A stretch of DNA of 56,026 bases, taken from assembly GCF_016743335.1 (NCBI RefSeq), contig NZ_WCJE01000013.1, positions 1 to 56,026 of the forward strand, read 5' to 3'. The notes under the pieces are model-generated. The model was not told where the DNA came from, ran no database searches, and saw nothing but the letters and a program-made list of their open reading frames with translations. This document shows, piece by piece, positions 1 through 8,110 of the stretch (positions within the stretch are counted from its first letter, which is position 1; every line of letters begins with the position of its first letter). Both the position numbers and the translations under genes were made by a program. Source of the DNA: Streptococcus suis (GTDB taxonomy: Bacteria; Bacillota; Bacilli; Lactobacillales; Streptococcaceae).

Positions 1-17
1 CTTTTTGTGGAGAAATG

Positions 18-26
18 TGATATACT
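18..26 (+). promoter_or_regulatory. Extended -10 promoter for the LiaX/PspC-like pair
   Basis: TGATATACT fits an extended -10 (TG-n-TATACT). It lies about 20 bases upstream of a GAGGTG ribosome-binding site and the ATG at 49. The -35 region is cut off by, or very close to, the window edge and cannot be judged. Confidence 0.5.
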
Positions 27-48
27 AGAATAGAATTGAGGTGAGCCT

Positions 49-810
49 ATGGCGCAAAAGAGAGAAGAACGCTTAATTGAGTTATATGAAAAAGGTGTCT
101 TGACCAAGGAAGAGGCGCGTGCCTGTTTTAAGGAAATGAACCAAGAACCAGACTTTCTTTTTGTGGAAGAAAAAGTAAAATTGAATTTTACCTTGCCAAG
201 TTTTAAAGTCTTTGCTTCCTCCAAATTGAAACAATCCTATAGTTTTGAAGGGATTGAATCACTCTTTTTAAAATTATCTGAGGGACGTCTAACTTTGGCT
301 AAGTCTAAAAATAATCAGATTAGTGTGGAGATTTGCTACAATCAAGATGCACCAGAAGATAAGCTTCCTCGTCTTTATGTTGAAAAAAAGGGACTTTATT
401 TTCACAGTAGCTTGGCCTGTCGTTTGACAATCAACTTGCCTCAGGAATGGATGTCAGTGCTGGATTTGGAACTTGGTCAGGCAGATGCTCGCTTGGATTA
501 CTTACCATTTGAAGATATTTCTATCCGCAGTTCAAGGGATAAAAAACAACAGGATATTCGCTTGACGACTTGCGGTGGTTATCCCCAACACTTGTATGTG
601 CAACTAGCTCAGGCTCCCTTGACTTTACAAACTGGCAAAGGCCAGGGAATTCGGGGGCAGATTGAGTCGCAATCAGGTCATGTCTTGGTTAACCGGAAAA
701 AGAAAAATAGTCCCTATCAGTTTGAAAAATCTGGCAATGATTTACTTTTCTTGAAAGTACAAACAGGTCAAGGGGGCTTTTACGTGAAAGGAATAAAAGA
801 TGTCAATTGA
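49..810 (+). CDS. DUF4097-type, LiaX-like envelope-stress protein
   Basis: This 253-aa soluble protein has no signal peptide. A charged helical N-terminus (residues 1-35, with LIELYEKGVLTKEEA) is followed by a beta-rich region of short repeating strands, as in DUF4097 proteins. That plan, a short helical head and a beta-repeat body, is that of LiaX, the daptomycin/peptide-sensing surface protein of enterococci. The next gene encodes a PspC-domain protein as in liaXY, and the two reading frames overlap by 11 bases, so they are probably translationally coupled. At 253 aa it is about half the length of enterococcal LiaX. The role in a LiaFSR-type cell-envelope response is inferred from family and neighbour only. 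No lia regulators are in the window. Confidence 0.6.
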   Translation: MAQKREERLIELYEKGVLTKEEARACFKEMNQEPDFLFVEEKVKLNFTLPSFKVFASSKLKQSYSFEGIESLFLKLSEGRLTLAKSKNNQISVEICYNQDAPEDKLPRLYVEKKGLYFHSSLACRLTINLPQEWMSVLDLELGQADARLDYLPFEDISIRSSRDKKQQDIRLTTCGGYPQHLYVQLAQAPLTLQTGKGQGIRGQIESQSGHVLVNRKKKNSPYQFEKSGNDLLFLKVQTGQGGFYVKGIKDVN

Positions 811-1072
811 ATTATATAAAGTAAGGCAGGGGAAGATAGTATCTGGGGTTCTTGCCGGCATAGCGCATAAATTGGGCTGGGAATCCTGGGTAACACGCGC
901 GATATTTATTGCAGGTCTCCTCTTAGGCAAATCCTTCCTCCTTCTGATTGCTCTCTATATTGCAGCAGCTTATTTTTTACCATATAAGGAAGATAGGGAC
1001 GCGGAACGCTATGGAACAGGTCCACGTAAGATAAAAGAAGCGGAAAAGATAAATAAGTCTTGGTTTGAATAA
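800..1072 (+). CDS. PspC-domain membrane protein (LiaY-like)
   Basis: This 90-aa protein opens with the PspC-type segment KVRQGKIVSGVLAGIAHKLG (residues 7-26), followed by a hydrophobic stretch (about residues 35-60) ending in YFLPYK, and a charged cytoplasmic tail. This is the usual size and shape of single-domain PspC proteins in Firmicutes, which respond to membrane stress. The ATG lies inside the last codons of the preceding LiaX-like gene, consistent with one operon. A strong terminator follows directly. The family call is solid. The partnership with the upstream gene is inference. Confidence 0.8.
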   Translation: MSIELYKVRQGKIVSGVLAGIAHKLGWESWVTRAIFIAGLLLGKSFLLLIALYIAAAYFLPYKEDRDAERYGTGPRKIKEAEKINKSWFE

Positions 1073-1073
1073 T

Positions 1074-1109
1074 ACAAAAAACTTGAGTTTAAAGGCTCAA
1101 GTTTTTTGT
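1074..1109 (+). terminator. Intrinsic terminator after the PspC gene
   Basis: ACAAAAAACTTGAG pairs with CTCAAGTTTTTTGT around a short loop. With A-runs and T-runs on both sides it can act in both directions. Confidence 0.85.
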
Positions 1110-1114
1110 ATGCT

Positions 1115-1272
1115 TATACTCAATGAAAATCAAAAGTAGCCTAGGAAACGAAGTCGAAGATAGAACTCTGTTACTATCTTATTTCAAGGTAACAGGCTGA
1201 AAACCTCCACTGGAGCTTTTCACTCATCAAGGCAAGTTGACAACGGATAATTTTGATTTTCGAAGAGTATTA
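1115..1272 (+). repeat. BOX-like intergenic repeat, copy 1
   Basis: The unit starts ATACTCAATGAAAATCAAAA and ends ATTTTCGAAGAGTATTA. Inside are GATAGAACTCTGTTACTAT, a GTAACAGGCTGAAAA segment and a small CTCCACTGGAGC palindrome. The same ends and modules recur near 32.6, 45.2 and 48.4 kb. The termini match what I remember of pneumococcal BOX element ends (boxA/boxC). The last TTA of the unit is the stop codon of manA read on the minus strand, so the element abuts or formed the end of that gene. Confidence 0.8.
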
Positions 1273-2211
1273 GTTTGTGTGACTTGCGATGATGTCCATT
1301 TGGCCTGTAAAGGTCCAGTCTGTCACATCGGCTGGTAAGATAAAGTGGCTTCCTTTTTGAAGTGGGTAGCTGGTTTCGCCGACTTGGATGGCACCTTCCC
1401 CTTCAATGATACTGACCAGTAGGTAAGGTACTGTCTGTTTCATTTTGATTTTTTGGTCAATATTCCATTTATATACGGTAAAGAAGGGATTGGCAACCAG
1501 AAGTGTCGAGTCAAGATTGCCTGCTTTGAGGTGGGCAGGTGTTGAGTTAGCAACAGGTCCGATGGTCAGTACATCAATCGATTTCTCAATGTGTAGTTCA
1601 CGGAGGTTGCCTGCGTCGTCACGGCGGTCAAAGTCATAGACACGGTAGGTTGTATCACTAGATTGTTGGGTTTCTAAAATAAGGATTCCTTTACCGATGG
1701 CGTGCATGGTGCCGCTTGGTACAAAGAAGAAATCACCCTTTTTGACGGGTACATGGGTTAACAACTTGTCCCAATCTCCGGCTTCGATTTGCTGACGGAG
1801 TTCTTCTTTGGATTGGGCATTGTGACCATAAATGATTTCAGCGCCTTCCTCGGCTTCTAAAATGTACCAACATTCTGTCTTGCCCAGTTCCCCTTCGTGA
1901 GCTAAGCCATAGCTATCATCGGGATGGACTTGGACGCTAAGCCAATCGTCTGCATCAAGGATTTTTGTTAACAATGGAAAGACATCATCTGTTGGATTGC
2001 CAAATAAATGTTTTTCATTCTTATAGAGGTCATCCAGTCCTCTTCCTTTAAATTGACCGTTTGAGACAGTAGTTACGCCATTTGGATGGGCAGAAATAGC
2101 CCAGCATTCACCAGTCTTATCACTAGGAATGTCGTAGTGGTAGTTGGTCCTTAAGCGATTGCCCCCCCAAATTTTTTCGTGCATAACAGGTGTGAGAAAT
2201 AATGGTTCCAT
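1270..2211 (-). CDS. manA: Mannose-6-phosphate isomerase, class I
   Basis: The protein (313 aa) interconverts mannose-6-phosphate and fructose-6-phosphate in the cytoplasm. It is a short bacterial type I PMI. The metal-binding cupin motif QVHPDD lies at residues 94-99, a ligand Glu follows in GKTECW (about 113), and GTMHAIGKG supplies a later His. ETQQSSDTTYRVYDFDR is the typical family segment before the C-terminal cupin. The start has an upstream AGGAG box on the minus strand. It is divergent from hprK, another sugar-related gene. The stop codon falls in the end of a BOX-like repeat, so the last residues may differ between strains. Confidence 0.95.
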   Translation of the reverse strand: MEPLFLTPVMHEKIWGGNRLRTNYHYDIPSDKTGECWAISAHPNGVTTVSNGQFKGRGLDDLYKNEKHLFGNPTDDVFPLLTKILDADDWLSVQVHPDDSYGLAHEGELGKTECWYILEAEEGAEIIYGHNAQSKEELRQQIEAGDWDKLLTHVPVKKGDFFFVPSGTMHAIGKGILILETQQSSDTTYRVYDFDRRDDAGNLRELHIEKSIDVLTIGPVANSTPAHLKAGNLDSTLLVANPFFTVYKWNIDQKIKMKQTVPYLLVSIIEGEGAIQVGETSYPLQKGSHFILPADVTDWTFTGQMDIIASHTN

Positions 2212-2428
2212 GATGTTCTCCTTAATAGTAAGTATTAATCTATATATAGTATAACAGATTTGTCAAAAATATGTAGCAATGGAAGAGAAGTGCATTTAAT
2301 CTGTGGAAGTTTTGCTAATTTTGTGAGAAAAAGAGAGAAACACATTCTTTTTACCAAATCAGCCCCTTGTTTTTCCCACAACCCCTTGCTTATGGTATAA
2401 TATAATAAAACTGAAAGTGAGGGAAGAA
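2212..2428. promoter_or_regulatory. Divergent promoter region manA / hprK
   Basis: For hprK, an extended -10 TGGTATAAT sits just upstream of the SD and the -35 is weak. For manA, the minus strand shows TTGACA followed by an extended -10, TGTTATACT, close to the gene. No clear operator was seen between them. Confidence 0.45.
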
Positions 2429-3361
2429 ATGACCGTTTATGTGAAAGATTTGGTCGATAATCTGCGGATTGAATGTGCTTACAGTACGGAAGAGCTCCTA
2501 CAAAAGCAAATTACGACGGCAGATATTACCCGACCAGGATTGGAAATGACTGGCTATTTTGATTACTATGCTCCAGAGCGCATCCAGTTGATGGGGATGA
2601 AGGAGTGGTCTTATTTGATGGCCATGACTGCCCATAACCGCTATCAGGTTCTTTCTCAGATGTTCCAGCCAGAAACCCCTGTTGTCATAGTGGCACGTGG
2701 CTTGGAAATCCCTGAGGAGATGTACAAGGCTGCAAAAGAAAAACAAATTGCTATCTGCCGAAGCAAGACAGCAACCAGTCGTCTATCGGGAGAATTGTCT
2801 TCTTACTTGGATAGTCGCCTGGCTCAGCGGACGAGTGTACACGGTGTCTTGATGGACATTTACGGTATGGGAGTGCTTATCCAGGGTGATTCTGGTATCG
2901 GTAAGAGTGAGACTGGTCTTGAATTGGTTAAACGAGGACACCGATTGGTGGCTGATGACCGTGTTGATGTCTATGCAAAAGACGATGTCACTCTCTGGGG
3001 TGAACCTGCGGAAATTCTGCGCCACTTATTAGAGATTCGAGGAGTCGGCATTATCGACATCATGAGTCTATACGGTGCTAGTGCCGTGAAAGATTCATCA
3101 GAAGTGCAATTAGCTGTCTATCTTGAAAATTTTGAAACAGGTAAGGCATTTGACCGTTTGGGAAACTCTGGCGATACTATCGAAATAGCAGGAATTGCTA
3201 TTCCACAAATACGTATTCCTGTAAAAACCGGTCGAAATATTTCTGTCGTAATTGAAGCAGCAGCCATGAACTACCGTGCCAAACAGATGGGCTTTGATGC
3301 AACGAAGATCTTCGAAGAACGCTTGTCTAATTTAATTGAACACAATAGAGAAGAGGCTTAA
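2429..3361 (+). CDS. hprK: HPr kinase/phosphorylase
   Basis: HprK phosphorylates HPr on Ser46, giving the CcpA corepressor, and reverses this with phosphate. It is thus central to carbon catabolite repression. The 310-aa protein has the N-terminal regulatory domain, then the catalytic domain with P-loop GDSGIGKS (153-160), the catalytic-site His in SVHGV (about 138) and the signature [12 protein letters not shown] (200-211). I start it at the ATG (MTVYVKDL). A GTG twelve bases upstream lies within the purine-rich ribosome-binding site (GTGAGGGAAG) and would give an unusual MREE extension. It heads an operon with lgt, separated by one base. Two cre-like boxes in the sus operon of this window are plausible downstream targets of the pathway. 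Confidence 0.96.
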   Translation: MTVYVKDLVDNLRIECAYSTEELLQKQITTADITRPGLEMTGYFDYYAPERIQLMGMKEWSYLMAMTAHNRYQVLSQMFQPETPVVIVARGLEIPEEMYKAAKEKQIAICRSKTATSRLSGELSSYLDSRLAQRTSVHGVLMDIYGMGVLIQGDSGIGKSETGLELVKRGHRLVADDRVDVYAKDDVTLWGEPAEILRHLLEIRGVGIIDIMSLYGASAVKDSSEVQLAVYLENFETGKAFDRLGNSGDTIEIAGIAIPQIRIPVKTGRNISVVIEAAAMNYRAKQMGFDATKIFEERLSNLIEHNREEA

Positions 3362-3362
3362 T

Positions 3363-4139
3363 ATGGATCCTATTGCGGTTAAATTAGGTCCCTTAGAAAT
3401 TCGTTGGTATGCAATCTGCATTTTGCTTGGTCTGATTCTAGGTGTTTATCTGGCGACAAAAGAGGGGCCGCGAAAGAAAATTCGTCAGGATGATATTTTA
3501 GATTTTATTCTAATCGCATTTCCGCTTTCTATCATAGGGGCACGGATTTACTACGTCGCCTTTTCATGGAGTGAATATAAGGATAACATTTTATCTATCT
3601 TCGCTATCTGGAACGGTGGTATTGCCATCTATGGTGGTTTGATTACAGGTGCGATTGTCCTTTATTTCTTTACCCAGTATCGCTTTATTAATACCCTGGA
3701 TTTTTTGGATATTGTAGCGCCATCGGTCATGATTGCTCAGGCAATCGGTCGTTGGGGAAATTTCTTTAACCAAGAGGCCTATGGTAAGGTAGTAGAAAGT
3801 TTGAACTACCTGCCAGCCTTTATCCGAGACCAGATGTATATTGATGGTGCCTACCGTCAACCAACCTTCTTGTTTGAGTCTCTCTGGAATTTGCTAGGCT
3901 TTGGCTTGGTTTGTGTGTTACGTAGACGACCAAAATTCCTTAAACAGGGAGAAATAACGGCTTTCTACCTAGTCTGGTATGGTTGTGGTCGCCTTTTGAT
4001 AGAAGGCTTGCGGACGGACAGCCTCATGTTCTTGGGAATACGTGTTTCACAATGGCTATCTGGGGTGTTAATCCTCGTTGGTATTATCATGGTTGTTTTG
4101 CGGAGAAGAAAGTCTTCTACTCCATTCTATCAACCCTAA
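3363..4139 (+). CDS. lgt: Prolipoprotein diacylglyceryl transferase
   Basis: Lgt transfers diacylglyceryl from phosphatidylglycerol to the lipobox cysteine of prolipoproteins in the membrane. The 258-aa protein has about seven hydrophobic segments, the [14 protein letters not shown] segment and the Lgt signature [13 protein letters not shown]. The ATG follows the hprK stop after one base. A longer upstream reading frame would start inside hprK and is not used. Likely clients in this window are the cyclophilin lipoprotein and SusX. The hprK-lgt pairing is conserved in streptococci. Confidence 0.96.
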   Translation: MDPIAVKLGPLEIRWYAICILLGLILGVYLATKEGPRKKIRQDDILDFILIAFPLSIIGARIYYVAFSWSEYKDNILSIFAIWNGGIAIYGGLITGAIVLYFFTQYRFINTLDFLDIVAPSVMIAQAIGRWGNFFNQEAYGKVVESLNYLPAFIRDQMYIDGAYRQPTFLFESLWNLLGFGLVCVLRRRPKFLKQGEITAFYLVWYGCGRLLIEGLRTDSLMFLGIRVSQWLSGVLILVGIIMVVLRRRKSSTPFYQP

Positions 4140-4149
4140 AGGAGAAGAT

Positions 4150-4563
4150 ATGATTATTGAAATTTCTGTCTTGATTATTGCCTTGTCCATCGCGGCGGTG
4201 GCAGTATATATTGTTTTGTTGTTGAAAAAATTGGGTACGGTGACAGATGAAGCCCAGCAAACGCTTAAGGTCTTGACCAGCGATGTCAATGTGACTCTCT
4301 ATCAGACCAACGAGCTTTTGGCTAAAACCAATGTTTTAGTCGAAGATGTAAATGGCAAGGTTTCGACCCTGGATCCCCTCTTTGTAGCGGTAGCTGACTT
4401 GTCAACTTCTGTATCTGATTTGAATGCTTCAGCGCGTGATTTGACAGTCAAAGCTAAGTCTGCTGGAGCAAGTACTGTAAAAGCTGGCGGAGCTCTTTCA
4501 GCTCTGTCAACTCTCTCATCTCTCTTAGGTAAGAAAGGAGAAAAAAATGGTAAAAAAATCTAG
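4150..4563 (+). CDS. DUF948 membrane-anchored protein
   Basis: This 137-aa protein has a single N-terminal transmembrane helix (MIIEISVLIIALSIAAVAVYIVLLL, residues 1-25). An amphipathic helical body rich in T, S, D and V follows, spaced as in coiled coils. This is the DUF948 plan, usually found next to YtxH proteins. The ATG at 4150 follows a GGAGA box eleven bases after the lgt stop. The last 17 bases overlap the next gene. The function is unknown. A general-stress or envelope role is assumed for the family. Confidence 0.8.
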   Translation: MIIEISVLIIALSIAAVAVYIVLLLKKLGTVTDEAQQTLKVLTSDVNVTLYQTNELLAKTNVLVEDVNGKVSTLDPLFVAVADLSTSVSDLNASARDLTVKAKSAGASTVKAGGALSALSTLSSLLGKKGEKNGKKI

Positions 4564-5083
4564 TAGCGTGTGGACTAGCCTTTTGTTAGGGGCAGCAGGA
4601 GGAGCTGCTGCAGCTGCTTTTCTAGCAAGTAAAACTGGTAAAACAGTCAAAGAAAAAGTTGTAAACTTTGCTAATGACTATAAAGAAAACTATGAAGAAA
4701 TCAATGCTGATTTTGTCACTAAGGCACAAGATTTAGGCAAACAAGCGACTGAACGATTTACCGAAGTAAAAACTCAACTTGAAACTGGTGAATTGACAGT
4801 AGAAGATTTGGTCAAGTCTGGTAAGGAAAAATCCTTGGAAACCTTTGAGCAAATCAAGGAAAAAATTGCGGAACAAAACTTGTCAACGGCTGACATTTTG
4901 GAAGCTATCAAGGCAAAAACTGCTAAAGCTCCGACAGTAGATTTGACAGAAGAAGATATTGAGGATGCTGTAGTTGTGTCTGAAGATATTGAAATTGATA
5001 TCGAAGATGTTCAAACTGAAGTGGTATCAGAAACCGTTTCAGAAGTAGCAAGTGAAACTGCCTCAGAAGCAGTTGAAGGATAA
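4547..5083 (+). CDS. YtxH-domain general-stress-type protein
   Basis: A 178-aa protein with an N-terminal hydrophobic glycine/alanine-rich segment (SLLLGAAGGAAAAAFLASKTGK, residues 11-32) typical of YtxH. It is followed by a long helical region and a very acidic tail (EDIEIDIEDVQTE, then repeated VSE/ASE units). The start has AAAGGAG a few bases upstream, inside the end of the DUF948 gene. The pair closes the hprK-lgt operon. The acidic repeat tail is variable-looking and may differ in length between strains. The molecular function is not known. Confidence 0.8.
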   Translation: MVKKSSSVWTSLLLGAAGGAAAAAFLASKTGKTVKEKVVNFANDYKENYEEINADFVTKAQDLGKQATERFTEVKTQLETGELTVEDLVKSGKEKSLETFEQIKEKIAEQNLSTADILEAIKAKTAKAPTVDLTEEDIEDAVVVSEDIEIDIEDVQTEVVSETVSEVASETASEAVEG

Positions 5084-5084
5084 A

Positions 5085-5117
5085 AAGAAACTAGCTTAGA
5101 ATTTTCTAGGCTAGTTT
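5085..5117. terminator. Terminator between YtxH gene and HxlR remnant
   Basis: AACTAGCTTAGAA and TTCTAGGCTAGTT form a hairpin with A/T runs on both sides. It serves the YtxH operon, and in the other direction the stop codon of the HxlR fragment lies in its stem. Confidence 0.75.
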
Positions 5118-5252
5118 TGTTGTGCTTTGTACCATTCTCCCCAGTCCCACATAGAATCAAGGATGGGTTTCAAAGAGTGCCCCAGTTCGGTCAGAGAGTA
5201 TTCTACACGGGGAGGGACTTCAGGATAGACCTTGCGAGCCTTGATGAACATT
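5111..5252 (-). pseudogene. 3' fragment of an HxlR-family regulator
   Basis: Read on the minus strand, this stretch encodes the C-terminal part of an HxlR winged-helix regulator: [18 protein letters not shown], then [18 protein letters not shown], ending at a [20 protein letters not shown] is the family hallmark at the wing. Everything upstream, including the recognition helices, is missing. Similarity ends near 5252 and a truncated macrodomain gene on the opposite strand begins within about 20 bases. The two partial genes back to back mark a deletion junction. Confidence 0.8.
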
Positions 5253-5267
5253 TGGGAGCCCAAGGTC

Positions 5268-5900
5268 ATGCCGGCGGAGTTTTGGAGCCTGCAAGATGCC
5301 TATTTACAGGAAAAATTAACTCAGAAAAGGGTGACAGGCCTTTCCGACTTGCAGGAAGTGGAGCCACAGATTTATCTCTGGCAGGGAGACATTACTAGCC
5401 TAGAAGTTGATGCGATTGTCAACGCGGCAAATAGTCAGCTCTTGGGGTGTTTTGTGCCTCATCATCGTTGTATTGATAATGCGATTCATTCGCAGGCAGG
5501 GCTTCAGCTTCGGTTGGCTTGCTACCAACTCATGAAGGCTCAGGGGCACTTGGAAGAAACAGGTCAGGCAAAAATAACACCAGCCTACAATCTTCCCGCT
5601 AACTATGTCATTCATACAGTTGGGCCGATTATTCAGGCGGAGGTCAGTCCTCAAGATGAGGCATTGCTGGCCTCCTCTTATCAAAAAAGCTTGGAATTAG
5701 CAGTGGAAAAGGGACTGACCAGTATCGCCTTTTGTTGCATTAGTACGGGTGAGTTTCGTTTTCCGCAAAAGCTTGCTGGGGAGATTGCAATCAAAACTGT
5801 GAGAGCATTTGTTCACGACCACCCGCAATTACAGGTCATTTTCAATGTCTTCAAAGATGAGGATAGAGCTATTTACCAAGAATTGCTAGGAAGTAGATAG
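5268..5900 (+). pseudogene. N-terminally truncated zinc-macrodomain ADP-ribose hydrolase
   Basis: The protein closely resembles the complete macrodomain protein at 38.6-39.4 kb in this window, but its first ~50 residues are gone. Similarity starts at [13 protein letters not shown]. The macrodomain core is present: VDAIVNAANSQLLGC with the ADP-ribose-binding Asn residues, the zinc motif C-x4-H-x-C in GCFVPHHRC, HTVGPI, and CCISTGEFRFP. The first ATG with homology has only a weak AAGG upstream, so translation is doubtful. The core might still fold and act. The missing helices cap the active site in zinc-dependent macrodomains, so loss of function is more likely. The stop codon lies in the operator of the next operon. 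Confidence 0.75.
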
Positions 5901-5955
5901 TCAAAAATATTGACTAATTTTCTTTTTCTGTTATAATAGTAAAAAAGTTTGACTA
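5898..5955 (+). promoter_or_regulatory. Promoter with MarR-type palindromic operator
   Basis: TAGTCAA-AAATA-TTGACTA is a perfect 7-bp inverted repeat (5898-5916). Its right arm supplies the -35 hexamer TTGACT, and TATAAT (5932-5937) follows after 16 bases. A third copy, TTGACTA, lies at 5949-5955 downstream of the -10. A regulator bound to either side would block RNA polymerase. The MarR-family gene in this operon is the obvious candidate. The sequence arrangement is seen; the binding is inferred. Confidence 0.7.
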
Positions 5956-5972
5956 ATAAGAGGGGAGTTCCT

Positions 5973-6962
5973 ATGAAGGCTGTTGTGGTTTCACAGGCTG
6001 GTGGGCCAGAGGTTTTGGAAGTAAAAGAAATTGCCAAACCGCAGGTGAAAACTGGCTGGTCCTTGGTAAAAATCAAAGGATTTGGTATCAATCATTCGGA
6101 GATTTTTACTAGACAGGGTCTGTCACCAAGTGTAGTATTTCCACGGATTTTGGGGATTGAATTGGTCGGCGTCATTGAGGAAACGACAGAGCCAGACAGG
6201 TTGCCAGTTGGGCAAAAGGTTGTATCGATCATGGGCGAGCTGGGGCGGGCTTTCGACGGTGGCTATGCAGAGTACGCCCTGGTGCCTAATCAAATCCTCT
6301 ATCCTGTCCAGACCGATTTGGGCTGGGCGGAGCTAGCTAGCGTCCCTGAAACCTACTACACTGCCTACGGTTCCATGAAAAATCTCAAGCTGGAAGCGTC
6401 AGATCGAATCTTGGTGCGGGCGGGGGCTAGCGGGGTTGGACAGGCCTTTGTCAAATTAGTGCGGAGCCAGTTTCCAGACCTGCCTATCTACGCTTCTGTC
6501 CGCAAGCTAGAAAAGACCGATCAACTGTTGTCCTCTGGTTTCAGCCAAGTTATCCTCGAAAAAGAGGGGCGATTGCAGACGGATTTGACCTTCAGCAAGA
6601 TTCTTGAGCTGGTTGGTCCTGCTACTCTAGCGGATTCCCTGGCTCATCTGGAGGAGGGCGGCATTGTCTGCTCGACGGGGCAGCTAGGTGGCAAATGGTA
6701 TCTGGAGGACTTTGACCCCATTGAGCAGTTGCAGCAGAATGTCTATTTGACTACCTTTTATTCGGGCAATGTTAATCAGGACAAGTTGCAGGAGATGTTT
6801 AACTACTTAGCTCGTTACCAGGTGCCAGTTGGGTCGGAGAAGATTTTTAGTTTGGATACCATACAGGAGGCTCACCGCTATTTAGAGGGGGCGGAGGCTT
6901 TTGGCAAGGTGATTGTGCTCAATAGGGAGGAAGATGATGACAGAATTGAGACAGCGGAGTAA
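5973..6962 (+). CDS. Zinc-independent quinone oxidoreductase (MDR family)
   Basis: A 329-aa medium-chain dehydrogenase/reductase. The GroES-like domain spans residues 1-125 (MKAVVVSQAGGPEVLEV, FGINHSEIFTRQG). The Rossmann domain carries the nucleotide-binding motif RAGASGVGQAFVKL (about 149-162). The catalytic zinc ligands of alcohol dehydrogenases are absent, which fits NADPH:quinone or enone reductases. GGGGAG precedes the ATG. The short reading-frame extension from an upstream TTG lies over the operator half-site and is unlikely to be translated. It is the first gene of an operon with a MarR regulator and an ABC importer, and overlaps the MarR gene by 29 bases. A role in reducing electrophiles or quinones is inferred. 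Confidence 0.8.
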   Translation: MKAVVVSQAGGPEVLEVKEIAKPQVKTGWSLVKIKGFGINHSEIFTRQGLSPSVVFPRILGIELVGVIEETTEPDRLPVGQKVVSIMGELGRAFDGGYAEYALVPNQILYPVQTDLGWAELASVPETYYTAYGSMKNLKLEASDRILVRAGASGVGQAFVKLVRSQFPDLPIYASVRKLEKTDQLLSSGFSQVILEKEGRLQTDLTFSKILELVGPATLADSLAHLEEGGIVCSTGQLGGKWYLEDFDPIEQLQQNVYLTTFYSGNVNQDKLQEMFNYLARYQVPVGSEKIFSLDTIQEAHRYLEGAEAFGKVIVLNREEDDDRIETAE

Positions 6963-7386
6963 GAACTTGGCCCGTATCTTTGACCAGCAGGTCGGGCTCT
7001 ACGAGGGTTATGCAAGGCGACAGGGGCTAAACGGCAAGTGCCTATCGATCCTTATGTGGCTTTATTATTATCCCGGAGGTGTGACACAGAATTTGGTCAG
7101 TAAGAAGACTTACTCTAGTAAGCAGGTGGTCAATGCCACCATTAAGAAATTTCTTGATAAGGGCTATGTCTTTTTTGAGGAAAATCCAGCAGATAAACGG
7201 CATAAGAAGGTCAAGCTGACTGAGGAAGGCCGTGTCTATGCCAGTCGGATTTTGGACCCCTTGGAAGAGGCGGAAAAAGCAGCCTTGTCCCAGTTCAGCT
7301 TGGAAGAACAGGAGCAGTTACTGGACCTCTTTGGTCGCTATGGACAGGCCTTGACAGAAATCATAGGAGGAGAAACGAATGATTGA
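6934..7386 (+). CDS. MarR-family transcriptional regulator
   Basis: A 150-aa winged-helix protein. The helix-turn-helix is around GGVTQNLVSKKTYSSKQVVNATIKK, and the wing is FFEENPADKRHKKVKLTEEG, containing the DxR-type residues typical of MarR. A dimerisation helix follows at the C-terminus (EEAEKAALSQFSLEEQEQLLDLFGRYG). Two adjacent ATGs (6934, 6937) follow AGGGAGG. The second has the better spacing. The gene starts inside the oxidoreductase gene and its last 8 bases overlap the ABC ATPase gene, so all are probably co-transcribed and coupled. It most likely binds the TAGTCAA/TTGACTA palindrome at the operon promoter. The ligand is unknown. Quinones, electrophiles or thiols would suit the neighbours. 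Confidence 0.85.
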   Translation: MMTELRQRSKNLARIFDQQVGLYEGYARRQGLNGKCLSILMWLYYYPGGVTQNLVSKKTYSSKQVVNATIKKFLDKGYVFFEENPADKRHKKVKLTEEGRVYASRILDPLEEAEKAALSQFSLEEQEQLLDLFGRYGQALTEIIGGETND

Positions 7387-8110
7387 GTACCAAAATGTGT
7401 CCTTGACCTGTCAGGTCAACGGGCCAATCTTGAAGAATTTGAGCTTTGACATTCAAGAGGGAGAATTCTTTGTCCTGATTGGACCAAGCGGGAGCGGAAA
7501 AACAACGACGCTGAAGTTGATCAACCGTCTGATTGAGCAGACAGACGGAGATATTCGGATTCAGGGCAAGCGGCTGAAAGACTTTGACCTACGTGAGCTA
7601 CGCTTGGAAACCGGCTACGTCCTGCAACAGATTGCTTTATTTCCAAACATGACCGTGGCTGAAAATATCGCCCTTATTCCTGAGATGAGGGGCTTGAACA
7701 AGGAAGAAATCTTGAAAAAATCCAGACAACTCTTGACTAAGGTAGGTCTGGAGCCGGACAGCTATTTGAACCGTTTGCCCAAGGACTTGTCTGGTGGAGA
7801 AAAACAGCGGATTGGGATTCTGCGAGCGATCATTGCCAATCCCAAGGTCTTGCTGATGGATGAGCCTTTCTCAGCCCTAGACCCTATTAGTAAAGGGCAG
7901 TTGCAGGACTTAATCAAAGACTTGCATGAAGAGTTCAAGATGACAACGGTTTTCGTCACGCATGATATGGACGAGGCGGTTAAGTTGGCAGACCGTATCT
8001 GTTTGATGAGGGCAGGAGAAGTGGTCCAGTTGGGCACGCCTGATGAGCTCCGCAACCAGCCTGCTAATGACTTTGTTGTTGAATTTATGAAAAATCGGGG
8101 AGGTGCCTAA
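7379..8110 (+). CDS. egtV: ABC transporter ATPase, EgtV/OpuCA-type
   Basis: A 243-aa ATPase with Walker [10 protein letters not shown], signature [10 protein letters not shown], Walker [14 protein letters not shown] and a switch His in FVTHDMDEA. It belongs to the quaternary-amine (OpuCA/ProV) branch but ends right after the ATPase core. It therefore lacks the C-terminal CBS pair that senses osmolarity in OpuCA. That short form is the one paired with the fused permease/binding protein EgtU, the ergothioneine importer of pneumococci and relatives. The stop and the EgtU start share one base (TAATG). Substrate assignment rests on the partner. Confidence 0.7.
   Translation: MIEYQNVSLTCQVNGPILKNLSFDIQEGEFFVLIGPSGSGKTTTLKLINRLIEQTDGDIRIQGKRLKDFDLRELRLETGYVLQQIALFPNMTVAENIALIPEMRGLNKEEILKKSRQLLTKVGLEPDSYLNRLPKDLSGGEKQRIGILRAIIANPKVLLMDEPFSALDPISKGQLQDLIKDLHEEFKMTTVFVTHDMDEAVKLADRICLMRAGEVVQLGTPDELRNQPANDFVVEFMKNRGGA

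Noticed and set aside
742..930. Minus-strand reading frame across the LiaX-like/PspC junction
   Set aside because: It overlaps two well-supported genes, has no family features and no start signal. Many similar antisense or shifted frames across the window were dropped for the same reason.
2417..2428. GTG as hprK start
   Set aside because: It lies within the ribosome-binding purine stretch of the ATG at 2429, and family members begin at the ATG position.
5117..5398. Plus-strand frame of 93 codons over the HxlR remnant
   Set aside because: It is antisense to the HxlR fragment and out of frame with the macrodomain remnant; it has no recognisable protein features.
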